From contig OY294067.1 in assembly GCA_958510875.1 (NCBI GenBank), positions 56,928,039 through 56,992,038 of the forward strand: a DNA stretch of 64,000 bases, in the 5' to 3' direction. The notes below the pieces were generated by a model. The model had not been told where the DNA came from, ran no database searches, and saw only the letters and a list, made by a program, of their open reading frames with translations. Both the position numbers and the translations under genes were made by a program. Below, in pieces: positions 11,948 through 23,396 of the stretch (the first letter of the stretch is position 1; each line of letters begins with the position of its first letter). This DNA comes from Endomychus coccineus (lineage: Eukaryota; Arthropoda; Insecta; Coleoptera; Endomychidae).

Positions 11948-12263
11948 ATACATGAGTGCATCTGAAAATGATGTAGCCAAAGTATTAACCTTGGGCGAAG
12001 GATACAACAATTTCCATCATGCATTTCCTTGGGATTCTCAAGTTTCCGAACTTGGAAAATATAGCTTATCTCCAACAACAGCATTCATCTCATTTTTTGT
12101 CAAAATTGGTTGGGCTTATGACCTGAAATCTGTATCGCTCGATCTCGTGAAAAGGCGAGTTAAGAGAACTGGCGATGGAAGTCACTACCTTTGGGGCTGG
12201 GGAGACAAAGACCAGCCTAAGGAACATTATGATGGAGCCGTAATAACACACAACAAAGAATAA
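11948..12263 (+). CDS. Delta-9 acyl-CoA desaturase copy A, last coding exon
   Basis: The exon starts phase 2 with one base that completes the Lys codon begun at 3783 and runs open to TAA. It encodes the third histidine box region (GEGYNNFHHAFPWD), the ELGKYSLSPTTAFISFF membrane stretch, KIGWAYDLK and the C-terminal VKRTGDGSHYLWGWGDKD block typical of insect delta-9 desaturases. In the family the box is H-N-x-H-H with all three His binding iron; here the first His is Asn (AAC at the fourth codon after GGC). The change is in the genomic base sequence, not a frame effect. All other visible ligands are kept. The tail ends HNKE, short as in the duplicate. Confidence 0.9.
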
Positions 12264-12559
12264 ATAATGGAGTAATTTGATCTCAGACAGTTCAAAAACA
12301 TGAAGATGCAGCGAATGTTATATAGGCTCTTTTTGGAAAGAAACAATCAGCTACAAATGGAACTAAATTGTATGTTCCTTGTATTCAGAAGAATAAAATA
12401 GAGTATATAGTGCTCAGTAATACCAGGCTGATCCTATTTCTTCAAGCAGTGGTTAATTATTATAGCTGTTGAATATGTATAGATGTAGGTTAATCTGTTT
12501 TTATTGAATATTAAAAATCGGTAATGATAATAGTATGTGAGCTTCTAATAAACTCTCAA
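12264..12559 (+). terminator. 3' UTR of desaturase copy A with two AATAAA signals
   Basis: AATAAA occurs at 12392-12397 and at 12547-12552 after the stop codon. Either may direct cleavage and polyadenylation; which is used is not visible. Confidence 0.55.
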
Positions 12560-12769
12560 TTTATTGACAGTAGTTTTGTTGATTCTCAAAAACAAAGAAC
12601 AACTCTCGCTTGATGAAAGTGATGCTATTTTAACGCCTCCCATTTCGTCGCTTGATAGAACGTTCTACATTTTAATGCTGTCCTCAACATGCCCCCGACC
12701 TTGGAAGCTTTGGCTTTCAACATCATCATTTGGTAGTGGACTTATTTTTGAAAAAGCTCTCTAGATTGA

Positions 12770-14290
12770 ACCCTTTGATGTAGCAACAGTTGCAACTCTA
12801 CCAATTCCATCAGGGCCCAGTATAATTTCGTGAATTCGCCCAAGGTGCCAGTTCAATGGATGTACGTTGTCTTCTTTCAACAGCACCAGGTCTCCTGCTT
12901 CTAAATTTCCTGTCGATTGTAATCACTTCTTCCTCTGTTGAAGTTCTGCAAGATAGTCACGGCTCCAGTTTTTCCAGAAATTTTGTCGTAATTTTTCAAT
13001 ATATACTGATAACGCGACAGTCTCGAATCACGTAAGTATACCACATCAGGCTCTGGTAATGCAGTTAGCGGCTTTCCGATGATAAGGTGAGCTGGGGTAA
13101 TTGATGTAAGGTCTTGCGGATCGGAAGATAACGGAAATAAGGGATGCGAATTGAAATGCCTCTATCTAAACAAGAACAGTGTTAAAAGACTCATCTGTCA
13201 AATGAGCGTTCCCTAAGATTCGTTTCAAATGAAATTTTACCGACTTCAGCAGGGGGTTCCCATAAGCCTCCAAAATGAGAAGCATATGACGGAATGAAAT
13301 GCCAAGTAATTCCTTCAGTTTTTAAAAAATTGTTAATATTTTCATTTTCATTAGAGAAAATAGTTCGAAGTTTTTTCAATTCCACGTCAGCACCTATAAT
13401 TTTGTTTCCATTATCTGAGTGAATATGGCTAGGTTTTCCTCTTCTACCAATATATCTTTTCAGCGCAGATAAAAACGCCTATGTAGACAGATCACACACT
13501 AAATTCAGGTGTGAAGCTTTACTGGCGAAACAAACAAAAACACAAATGTAGCTTTTAATCAGTTTCCCTCCTCGACCCTTTTTCTCTCATATCATTATTG
13601 GGCCCTCGTAGTCTAAACCTGTTATTTGGAATATTGAACCGAATTGAAACCGATGCTCAGGTAAATCTCACATTGTCGAAACAACTCTCTTTGTTTTAAA
13701 TCGATAGCATTTCACACACTTGTGGACAGTAGATTTAGCGAGATTTCTTCCCGAGACAGGCCAAAACTTTTCTCGAATAGTACTGAGTAATATGGTTGAG
13801 TCGATAGTAACGAATTAACGTTAATCTTAATGTCAGGCAAATTTTCCGAATTGTATTTTGACATAGGCCAAGAAGTGTCATCAAAAGATAACCACTCTAG
13901 TCCATGAAATCATAATTTCGAGGTCATTAATAAACCTGGACAAACACCTCGAGTAAGCAAATCCGCTGGATTTGAGTCAGTTTCAACATGAAACTATTCG
14001 TATAAACTTGTAAGTTGTCCACCATGTGGTCGCAAAATAACGGTATGTAAACGTCATTTTTGTAAATACACACTGTGTGCATTTGGACAAAAAAATTTGA
14101 ACAATAATTGATTGTTCATCCATAAGAATGACGTTGCTGTTGCATTAATTAAATTAGTTTGTGTTGAAAAAATAACAATATTTTTGACCGTCTACCACCA
14201 AAAATAATTCGCCCCTCACTGATTTAATCTCAATTTCGTTGAGTAAAATTTGCTTATCTTCTTGTGTTTGAGCTACTTTTGGAAGTAATT
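12770..14290 (-). pseudogene. BEL/Pao retrotransposon pol remnant
   Basis: The - strand carries, in element order, an RNase H-side stretch near 14250-13970, the SNPADLLTRGVCPG block near 13960, a zinc-binding region, a piece around SHIHSDNGNKI near 13440-13390 (integrase second Asp), GITWHFIPSYASHFGGLWE near 13290-13230 (integrase Glu region) and a DUF5641-like tail near 12990-12780 (QNFWKNW, LEAGDLVLLKEDN and WHLGRIHEI read in shifting frames). Many stops and frameshifts break it and no LTR was found. It is a different BEL lineage from the full element at 43325-49412. Confidence 0.75.
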
Positions 14291-14838
14291 GGAGACGTTG
14301 ACGTCCAATAGAATTCCTTATCTATGTAATATCTGTTATGGACAGTGTGTGTTGAGTACCAAATACGAAATAAAGAAAGTTTCCAACTACCATCACAGAT
14401 ATTCAGTGTTGGACATTTCCGTACACTCTGTGTATAAAAAATATTTCTATTTTCTTTAATAAATTTTACATTTACATTCAACCATCTGAGTTCATGTGCG
14501 AGATTAGAGCTACAATTCTATCAGGTACTTCACCGTCTCAGCTCATGTCCGTCCGAAACAATAATTGTTAATACTCATATTGCTATTAAAGGGTGAATTT
14601 ATGTTTTTTTTTCACATTTGTCTAGATTGAGTTCATATTAATTTATATACAGTTAACGTCGGAACTTCAGCATAATTGTTATCAATTTTATCAACAGTAG
14701 TCATTAGGAGTGATAGATCTTTCAGTGACGCTTTTGTGGTTGTGTCAAAAAATGTTGCTTTTAATTTTTGAAGTAAGTACTCAGTGAAGCTTGATATTTC
14801 ATAATGGAGCAATACATAAGCGCTGAAAGAATTCAAAT
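14291..14838. other. Stretch without recognised gene
   Basis: Short - strand frames at 14254-14481 and 14633-14836 may be further decayed BEL/Pao gag-pol sequence, but I could not identify a motif. Confidence 0.3.
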
Positions 14839-15260
14839 ACCCAATTGAAAATTATCATCAGAATCATCGTCCCGTGCGTCAAACGTTCCGTGAATTTTAT
14901 GGTATTTCGGCAAACCAACATAAGCCACTAGAAGCCACTGTCAATCTTCTAACACCTCTGTGTGGTCATAACGCTAGATCTATTGAAAATATTGCTGCTG
15001 TTTGATAAACTGTGCATGAATATTTGAAACTCTCGTATCCCAGACGTTCGTAAGAATTGGTCATTTCTCAGTCCTCAGTCTAGCGAATCTTGCGCAAAAA
15101 CTTGGGGGTACGTCAACTTTTTACTAATTGGGCCATAAAATAATTTTTAGTCATGAGACCCATTTCTGGTTGAATGTCCTGCTTATTAAACACAACTGCA
15201 GCATTTAGTGTGAACCCATTCTTCGACAGATCGAATAATAAGGTCGACTGAACCTAGAGA
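14839..15260 (+). pseudogene. Tc1/mariner-superfamily transposase remnant
   Basis: The + strand, with several stops, reads NYHQNHRPVRQTFREFYG, NARSIENIAAV, then ILRKNLGVR and NWAIK, the order of the paired HTH region of a mariner-like transposase. LNVLLIKHNC-like sequence near 15170-15200 corresponds to the first catalytic segment. No inverted ends were found. The frames at 15267-15569 downstream have no recognisable product. Confidence 0.5.
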
Positions 15261-15394
15261 AGATCACTATTTGTTGTGGAATTTGATCTGGCGGCGTGAT
15301 TGTTCCATATTTCTTTCAAGATGAGCAAAGAGCTCAACGGAGAAAAAAAAGATAATATCGAACTTCTTGTCCTCGGTTTGATTTTTTTCAAATA

Positions 15395-15985
15395 TTTTGA
15401 CTATATGAGAGGAAAACCTATAATGTTTCGGAAAACATCGTCTGAGCCAGCAGTGTTGGAAGGAAAGATAGGCAATGAAATTTTCCTTGAATGTTTGGAG
15501 GTTATAGGCATAAGGAAAAACCACAATATGCAAAGAGTTCTACAATTGCAGCGTTCAATAGAAAAATGAAGCCTGGTAGGAATGAGTTAGGCAGGTCTCT
15601 GGCTTGACAATGAAGGGGGTGATTAGCTTGAGTTCGTCTAGTCTGCTCATCTGAAATCTCTCGCTGAGGAATAATAGACGAGGCTTCTGATGTAAACCGA
15701 CTATGAAAATACCTTTAGAAAATGGAGAGATTTCTCACCTTTCTAAGATAGTCTGGTGTGTTCAATGAATTGGTAAGTGTGACATCATGAATCCGACTGA
15801 TACCGCTTTTCTGAATTGAACCTAAGAGCTTCGACGTATGTTCGCGAGCTGAACTCCAAACATGCGGCCAGTATCCCAGAACAACTCGAATCCGGGCTTT
15901 GTAGATTATTAGGAGTGAACCAAGTATTTGTGAAGGGGTTTTCGCAATGGACCGCACAAGATCGTCTCATGAGAAGGTGTTGTTA
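15395..15985 (-). pseudogene. Non-LTR reverse transcriptase C-terminal fragment
   Basis: The - strand reads IRVVLGYWPHVWSSA, SKLLGSIQKSGISRIHDVTL and NTPDYLRKVRNLSIF. The same segment occurs on the + strand at 57540-57700 and on the - strand at 18630-18400, so all three are 3' parts of one non-LTR family. The common 3' end (CATATAGTCAAA on the - strand) lies at about 15395. 5' truncated and frame-broken. Confidence 0.7.
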
Positions 15986-18084
15986 GTGGTGATACCGGTT
16001 GGATGTTAGGTAAATATCTGTGAAACATATTTTTCCGCACAGCACTAGAGACACTGAACTTGCTAGGCGAAAAATTTCTTGGGTACATAACTCCACTTAC
16101 CGGCTATATGATTAGGTCAGCGAGGTCGTGTGTACTCCCCTTGTAGCATTTCTCCCTGTGGGGATATTTGAAAAGTCTCATCTGTATAAATGTATCTAAT
16201 AGGGAGTTATTATCTACATCATCTAATATGTTAATATGTCATTATTTTGATTCTGGCGGTCTATTGAGAATGACAAATGTGCTACGCATGTGTTATAAGT
16301 TATCATTAAACTATTTCACTCATTTTTTTTCGATAATTTTTTACGAAAAGCTAATTATTCATAACAACCAAGCAAATTTACATCCGTTATAATAATTTTA
16401 GCATTGTCAGAATCCAAGGTTTCAGAAGTTGTCAACATATTGAACATAAACAGACCTTCCGAAGTTGTAGGTCTAAATTTGAACGGAGGTATCTCGTCCT
16501 TATTACAATTATTGAATGTTGGGGGAACTTCAACTATTAGGAAGTTGTTGCTGCTTGAAAAATAGATAAATAGTGTGCGTGGCCACGTAACTCTTCGCAA
16601 ATATACGCAAAAATTTGATTTGGTTGCTGTCTTTTATAGAATTATTTCATATTCTATAAGACGCTCTTTGCATTCATTTAATCATTTATTTATTTATTTA
16701 TTTATGGAACGAACCCTTTTCCAGTATAACAAATTTAGTAAAATATAAGGTATCGTAACAGGAATAGAAAGAATATAAAATAAAGAATTTACATTGCAAA
16801 TATACACAGACATATATTACATTCTTAATTACATAATTCATCTATGTTGAGTCAGTTGAAGCCCTTTGAAAAGGAACCGAAGAAATATTCCAAAAATTGA
16901 TATTATTTGAATAATGATTTGTGCATACTCTCCCCTGTGGGAATATACGAAAAGTCTCATCTGTATAAATAAACTCGAACGATTGAAGTACTCAGAGATG
17001 ATATTAATAGTCATTGCCATGAAGATATCCAAAATTGGGTTCCTCCAATGAACGCTGCTCATCGAAGCCGCGGAGGCCATTTGGCAGTTGTAATTTTCCA
17101 TTACATAGGAGTCAATATTTGCAAGGGAATAGGAAGTATTAAAGATATATTCTTGCAGACCAAAATTTGTTTTGTTCAATTATCATCTTGAATTTGATGA
17201 TTGGCATCGTTATTTAATGATTATGCAGTTGGATGAACATTTCAGCAAACAACTTTATTTTTTTGGTTTGCCAATATCTGCATGTTTATGAACGACGTTG
17301 CCCAATCGATCAATTAATTAATGATGTCAGTATCATTCTTGAAATTTGGTTCCTTATTCTTTTTCTTGGAAATTGCGCAGAACACATTCAATAGTTGGGT
17401 GAAATTGGTTCATCATTATCGCTTTGTTCTTTTAAAATCAAGTCATATCTAGTGTTCATGAAATGGTTGCATGCTGATAATACCATTATTCGGATTCGTA
17501 AATGCTCAATCGGAATTCAAAATCAGCTGAATAGTTTGATATAAGATCATGTAATCGAATGGATATTCCAACAATTTGTGATATTACCAAGTTCACGTAG
17601 TCGTTGCAAAGAGTGTAAGAAAATTTCCTGACAACAATTATCCATCGACGGAAAATTCCACAACCACACAACATCCTTTACAAAAATTTCCCTTACTGGG
17701 AAATTCCCCAAAGGTATAATTTCTCCACAAACAATTCAATGGAAGGAAAATTTTCCGACAAATACTATGCAGAGCTATGTAATAGTTTTGGGTGTCTTCC
17801 AAGGCGTCAACAAACTTCCCCTCAACTTTATCTCAGTTTAGAACGAGCAGAATTAGGAAACATTTTCGTGTTCAGAATCTTTGATATTTATTCATTATTC
17901 ATCATCTATATATTCAAAGAAATATCAAATTCACATTAAAAACAGAAATCGACAACAAAATTAAATTCCTGTATCTAAATATATAAGCAAAAAATAATCT
18001 AGTAATATATTTTTAGAAAAACTACAGTTAGATCTGTTAATGGTTATAATATCAATCTTGGAATGGACATGAATTTTATTTTAT
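15986..18084. other. AT-rich intergenic spacer, no gene seen
   Basis: This lies between the two desaturase genes. A short (ATTT)n run sits at 16683-16706. The frames at 16168-16392, 16355-16600, 16838-17179, 17486-17674 and 17739-17939 match nothing I recognise and have no supporting context. Confidence 0.5.
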
Positions 18085-19530
18085 ATACTTTGACTACATG
18101 AGAGGGAAATATATACTGTTCGAAGAACATAGTGTGAGCCAGCGGTGGAATGTGGGGACAGGAGATAGGCTTCACTAGGTAAAGAGTTCCCCAACTTCAC
18201 TATTCGATAGAAGAATGAAGTCTCATAGGAACCAGTTCGGCAGGTCTCGAGCTTGACAATGGAGGGGTAACTAGTTTGAGCTCGTCTAGTCCGCCTATCT
18301 GGAATTTCTCGTGCTGGAACAACCAACGGGATTTCTGATGATTAGCGACCATGGAAATATCTATAGAAGAGGGAGAGATCTCCCACCTTTCTACGATAAT
18401 CTAGAGAGGTCAATGAACTCGTAAGTGTGACATCATCAATCAGACGGATAGCTCTCTTCTGGATAGAATCCAAGAACTTCGGCGTATGTTTGAGAGCCGA
18501 ACTCCAAACATGTGAACAGTACTCCAGGACAGATCGAATCAGTGCTTTGTAGATTAGGAAGAGCTGCTGGGATGTGAAGTGCCTCTTGATACGGCATAAA
18601 AACCAGGTCTAGGTGAAGCAGTTTTTGCAAATGGACCTCACATGATAGTCATATGAGAGGGTGCAGTTGGTGATGATCCCGAGCATGTATATAGAAGACT
18701 TCATAGGAATAATTGAGCCTGACATCATCATATTAGAAATTGTTGAATCCGCCTTCCTGCAGGAGACGCTAGCTCAAGTTTTGGTTGCATTAAACTCTAC
18801 TAGATTATCAGATCTCCATTTCAAAATTTTTGCCAGATCTCCATTAATTACGTCAACTTGTCTCTCTCTCACTCCTCTGCTTCTATTGGATGGTATAGGG
18901 GCTCTGAATGAGGAAGTGGTATGAAGTGTACCATAATCTGCAAAGCTGTGAACGGGACAGGAGGTCACTTCCAGAAGATCGTTTATATGGGGCAGAAACA
19001 AAGTTGGTGCCAAGAGAGATCCTCCGTCAACCACCACATGGAGTGATCTATCTGAGAGAAAACTCGATATCAATCGACAAAGTTGAAGCGGCACACCATA
19101 TGACGGAAGTTTCCCAAAAAGGCCAAGGTGCCAGACTTGGTCAAATCCTTTGAAGATATCCAATGCTAGAGCTGAAGATTCTCCATACTTTTCAATAATG
19201 CTTGCCATACTTTTGTCACGTAAGCAATCAAGTCTCTGGTGATATCATCCATATTGCCGATCATTCTCGATTTAGGAGCTCTCTAGGTATTGGATGTGCT
19301 CGATGTTGATTGCTTTCTTCATCACTTCTAAGATTACGGATAATATTGCAATGGGTCTATAATTATTACGAAGGGTCTTCTCTAATTTTTTCGGATTCAG
19401 TTGGTCACTAGCCTGTCTTGCAGCTGGGAGGAAACACACCAAGTTTTTATGAAAAGGTAAACAACCTGCAGAAAACTGGTGGTAATTCAGGCATATGGCT
19501 ATCGATCGCAGCAATATTAGGAGGGTCATT
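18085..19530 (-). pseudogene. Non-LTR retrotransposon reverse transcriptase fragment
   Basis: The - strand carries an upstream RT stretch near 19390-19310 (NYRPIAILSVILEVMKK), then ALDIFKGFDQVWHLGLFGKL at about 19160-19100 (family motif ALDxxxAFDxVWH with the first catalytic Asp), SLLAPTLFLPHINDL, and FADYGTLH near 18940 where the catalytic pair should be DD but is Asp-Tyr. The C-terminal part continues with frameshifts to about 18085. The substitution and frame breaks make it inactive. It belongs to the same family as 15395-15985 and 56940-57995. Confidence 0.8.
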
Positions 19531-19796
19531 CCCTTGTGGATTCAAAGTAGAATTAGCTGCAAACATTCCGGCAAAAAGGTTGGCTTCTTCTTGTGATGTA
19601 GTAGCCAGTGTGCTATCATTTTTGATCACAGGAGTGAATAAACTGGAAGTGAACCTTCTATCAATTGCTTTGGCGAAAGTCCTAAACGAACGGGAGTCAT
19701 TCGGGCATTCGATAACCTTGATCTTATTTTGGCATTATATGACTCTTTCAGGAAAACAGGGAGTACTGAAATTGAGTATATCATGACATCAAATCT

Positions 19797-19846
19797 CCCT
19801 CTCTCTATCTCTCTCTCTCCCTCTCTCTCTCTGTGTGTGTATGTGT
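19797..19846. repeat. CT/GT microsatellite
   Basis: Mostly (CT)n with breaks, then GTGTGTGTATGTGT. No function inferred. Confidence 0.85.
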
Positions 19847-20290
19847 AGTGGGAATAAGAATTGTATTATTTTTGGACGCGGTAGCTCCTTTCGGTTATAT
19901 TGACATCAATCTTCAATTTTCAAATGGTATTATAATATTTTATTTAAGCATGATGAAAAAACGTATTTTTTCTGGTAATAAATATATATCACGCAATCAC
20001 GCAAATCTTTATTTTGAGATTGAAGTGTCGTCATCGAAGTGGAGTCACAGTCTATTTTATGCGTTCACACTGTAGCTAATTTTGATAGTTCATGTGAACT
20101 GAGCAATTTAATAATCAACTGTCACAGTCACAGTGTGTTCCATTCATTCAAAATGGAATATCACCACGGTAGAGACAAAACGATTCAACATTGAGCGGAA
20201 TCCAAATCCGTGATGGATAATGGCCCGTTGATACGGAATCCTATATTATTATTTTTATGGCTTCAGATCTCCAAATTAATTATATTTTGG

Positions 20291-20324
20291 TATATAAAAG
20301 TGCTCGTAAATTCAATGTGTCAGT
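20291..20324 (+). promoter_or_regulatory. Core promoter of desaturase copy B (TATA + Inr)
   Basis: TATATAAAAG at 20291-20300 is followed by the arthropod initiator TCAGT at 20320-20324. The distance from the TATAAA T to the presumed +1 A is 29 bp, the classic spacing. A non-coding first exon would start about 20322 and be spliced to the coding exon at 20681; a possible donor, AAGGTAGTA, sits near 20445. The remaining 19531-20290 stretch shows no gene apart from the microsatellite. Confidence 0.6.
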
Positions 20325-20693
20325 ATTATAACTACAACAGCACTGCACATTTTTTTGGGAATGCTTTTTCGGTGGTTCTTCATTGAAATAAGTTATCACT
20401 CATGCAGAACGAGAAATAAAGGATATAGTGCATCATGGAGAAGGTAGTACTCTTTTCTCACGCTGTATTGAATTCAAACTACAATTTAAGGAAGCCAGTA
20501 ATGATTCATCGCAGACTCGAAATAGTGACCTGGTACTGGTTCAAACCTGAGGTAGATATTTCCTAATTCTGCATCCTAAGACATCATGGTATCATATTCA
20601 ATCTGGGATAGGTAATTGATATAAGAGAATACCAAATTTTCATATATTTGCTTTTTTATGACTGATAAATATTGTTACAGAAGATTCCGGAAA

Positions 20694-20901
20694 ATGATGC
20701 CAAACGCGGAGCCGGCAAGTTTCACTGGAGTCTTGAATGAGCACGATGAGGAAATTTTGATAACGGAAACCAAAAAACAACCAGTGAGAAAGTACGAAGT
20801 GATGTGGCTGATCGTAATTTACACAACCTATCTTCAACTTCATGCAGCATATGGTCTTTTTCTCATGTTGACATCTGCCAAACTAGCAACCAGCTCCTTA
20901 G
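20694..20901 (+). CDS. Delta-9 acyl-CoA desaturase copy B, first coding exon
   Basis: The exon begins at the acceptor TTGTTACAG (20680), with the first in-frame ATG at 20694 and a second directly after it. It encodes a polar N-terminus (PNAEPASFTGVLNEHDEE), the KYEVMWLIVIYTTYLQLHAAYG membrane helix region and LTSAKLATSSL. The donor is GTAAAG at 20902, phase 1. One base left over joins the CA that starts the exon at 26292, giving an Ala codon and continuous family sequence. An ATG further up at 20658 is in the intron and is not needed. Confidence 0.85.
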
Positions 20902-21200
20902 GTAAAGAGCTTTAGTGCTCATACACCACGTTTACATGGGATATTTGCTAATATCGAATATATATTATAGCTAAAGCTCAAAATCATAGGCAACAAAAAT
21001 CGAAGAAAAAGGCGCTTATATAGGCAAAGATTTTTATTGAAAAAGGCTGAAATCCTAACGTACAGGTAACATATAAGCAATATAGGCAAAATGCCTTTAA
21101 CACCTTAATTTATTAGTTATTAATAATAAGTTATTATTCATTATATGAAGTGAATTAACTCAACAATAACTTAACACAAATATATTTGAACAACATAATA

Positions 21201-22960
21201 TTAATAACATAATAATCCAATTAAATAATTGGTAATTATTAATTTAGCATTGTACCCACTTGAAATTTTATCATTAATACCTACAACTAAGTGCTTTTCT
21301 ATATTTTCTGTTCGAAAACTCTGTCTTCTATCACTTAAAATTAATTCGTACATTGAAAATGAACTCTCTACATCGACAGATGTAATTGGAGCATATTTAA
21401 GAGAGGATAATAAATCTGGCTCAATTTGTGTTTCTTCCGAAAATGTCTCATTGAAAACTTTAGCAACAATCGATAAAAACGAGAAACCTTCATTATTATC
21501 AAAAACATATTCCATCTGTTTAGAAATTAATTGACCATTACTTCCAGGTGCTGATTTAATTTGTGACTTCAGATTATCACAGGTCAACAAAAAAAATATT
21601 TTTTTTTTGGGTTTCTGTTCTCATGTTTAAATTCTGATTCTAGACATTGAAAAACACTTAAATATTCATATTTAGTTCATAAAGTTTGCTTTGGTCTGAT
21701 TTACGACGATAAGTATGATTGAAAAAATGCTCAAAAGCTTTAAAGTTATGGGCTACAGAATGTCTCATAAACTTCATATGCTACATTCTCATCTGGACGA
21801 ATTTAAAGACAACGTGGGGGCCTACTCCGAGGAACAAGGAGAACGTTTTCACCAAGACGTGATGGACTTTGAACGGCGATATCAAGGGCAGTACAACGAG
21901 AATATGATGGGACATTACATTTGGGGTTTAATACGAGAGAGCTCATACGAGCATAGAAGAAATACGAAAAATATTCACTTTTAGACATTAATTTCTTGTT
22001 ATTATACATCTATATGTTATTGTTTATCACAAATCTTGAATAAAAAAGACTCTTGTATCTAAAAGAATGTTTTCTAATTATAATTTACAGTGTAGAAAAA
22101 ATATAAAAATTGAAAAATTGAAAAATTGTTCTAGTTTCTACAAAAGCAAACTTTAATCGAAAAATAAATTTTTTCCTCATTTTTGTCGTAGGAGAAACCA
22201 AAATTTAACATGTAGAAGTTAGACCCAAAAATCGTGTTGACCGGTGTTATCTATTAATTTAACTGACTCACATGAATTGACCTCTTGTTTTTCTAATAAG
22301 GTAATTGTGCTACCTATTAATTGATAATTGCCATTGATATATGCAAGTTGCTGTTTCAATTTCGGATTCTTAAATATTTTTCTTGCTTCTCGAATTGATT
22401 TGGAAATATCATCATCAAATTCTGACATTACTAATTCTATTTCATTGCAGTAAAAGAAAATTGCTCCGAGCCACGTTCCCCATCTTGTAATTACTGGATT
22501 AGGTGGCAAAGGGACACCGGGAATTCTTCCTTTATATATCTGGATCCTGAACGGAGCCTTTAAGACAACTTTTCTTATAAAATTTATAAAATCATTCACC
22601 AACGGAAACAGATTTGTTATTTCTTCTGCAATTCAATTTACCCCGTGGGCGACACAAGTGCAATGAATCAAGATGCGATAAAATTTTTTCTGGCATAAAT
22701 CAAATTTAAATGTGTCCTCCTCTTTTTTTTTGAACTGCTTGAACTATCCCGTAGAGATGTTTAGTGGAGTTCCACAATGCTGATCAATAAAGTACTTTTT
22801 AGTACTTGAAATCTGAGAATTTAAATACCTTTCTGGAATTAAGTTATGGGGTGGGTGGGAGAGAGAAAAATTAGAACTTACTGATATGCCGCAAGGTACA
22901 AAATGCGCCTTCTCCTCCTGGAGAAGGTTCAAGATATGGTCGGATCCATACACTTAACTT
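21201..22960 (-). pseudogene. hAT-type transposase, broken
   Basis: Three - strand pieces are seen. At 22953-22744 is an unassigned piece. At 22602-22219 is RKVVLKAPFRIQIYKG with NPVITRWGTWLGAIFFYCN. At 21590-21201 is LKYAPITSVDVESSFSMYEL followed by ILSDRRQSFRTENIEKHLVV, the hAT dimerisation region at the C-terminus. Stops and the insertion at about 21700-22010 separate them. Confidence 0.75.
21715..21984 (+). pseudogene. Fragment of a recurrent arthropod transposon-associated ORF, nested in the hAT
   Basis: An open + strand stretch reads GYRMSHKLHMLHSHLDEFKD, SEEQGERFHQDVMDFERRYQ and ends with a polar tail and TAG. I recognise this block as one that recurs in many insect genomes next to mobile elements, with no known activity. 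Orientation is opposite to the host hAT and no start region or ends are visible, so I treat it as a captured or inserted 3' fragment. Confidence 0.5.
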
Positions 22961-23396
22961 AGAAGTCATCTTTCTCAACAAACTCACGAGTCGTCTAAAA
23001 ATATTTTAAATGAGTGCTTTTCACTTTCCGGTATACGCAACAAAACGAAACTCTCATACAGTAACTGTCTGTAGAACTGATAATTATTTATTATAAGAGG
23101 GCAAAAGGTTAGGAATTTTCCAATAGTTAAGCCTCAAGACTCGATCAGGTCAATTTTCGTAAGAAACCATTAATAAACAAACCATTGATATTCTATTATT
23201 GGCCCAAAATATTATTACACAAAGGTTTAGTAATAGAAATATGGATAATATCATAGGAAGGTAGCATCAAATTTGAAAAAAAAGCACAAAACGGCTTAAG
23301 TTACGAAAAATGGCAAAATGTGCAAGAAACACGTAGAATAGGCAAAATGGGCAAAAAAAAGCAAATTGCCTATAATCCGAGCTTTAGTTATAACTA

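Larger units (their letters stand above)
20964..23393 (-). mobile_element. hAT-like transposon remnant with terminal inverted repeats
   Basis: The ends TAAAGCTCAAAATCATAGGC (left) and the complement of TAAAGCTCGGATTATAGGC (right) are inverted. The flanking octamers ATTATAGC and GTTATAAC match at 6 of 8 positions, as for a decayed 8-bp hAT target duplication. The interior holds a broken transposase on the - strand and one unrelated + strand insertion. The GGCAAA-rich subterminal sequence repeats several times. Confidence 0.65.

Noticed and set aside
15267..15569. Pair of ~90-codon ORFs on opposite strands
   Set aside because: Full mutual overlap, no motifs, and partly over a non-LTR 3' fragment.
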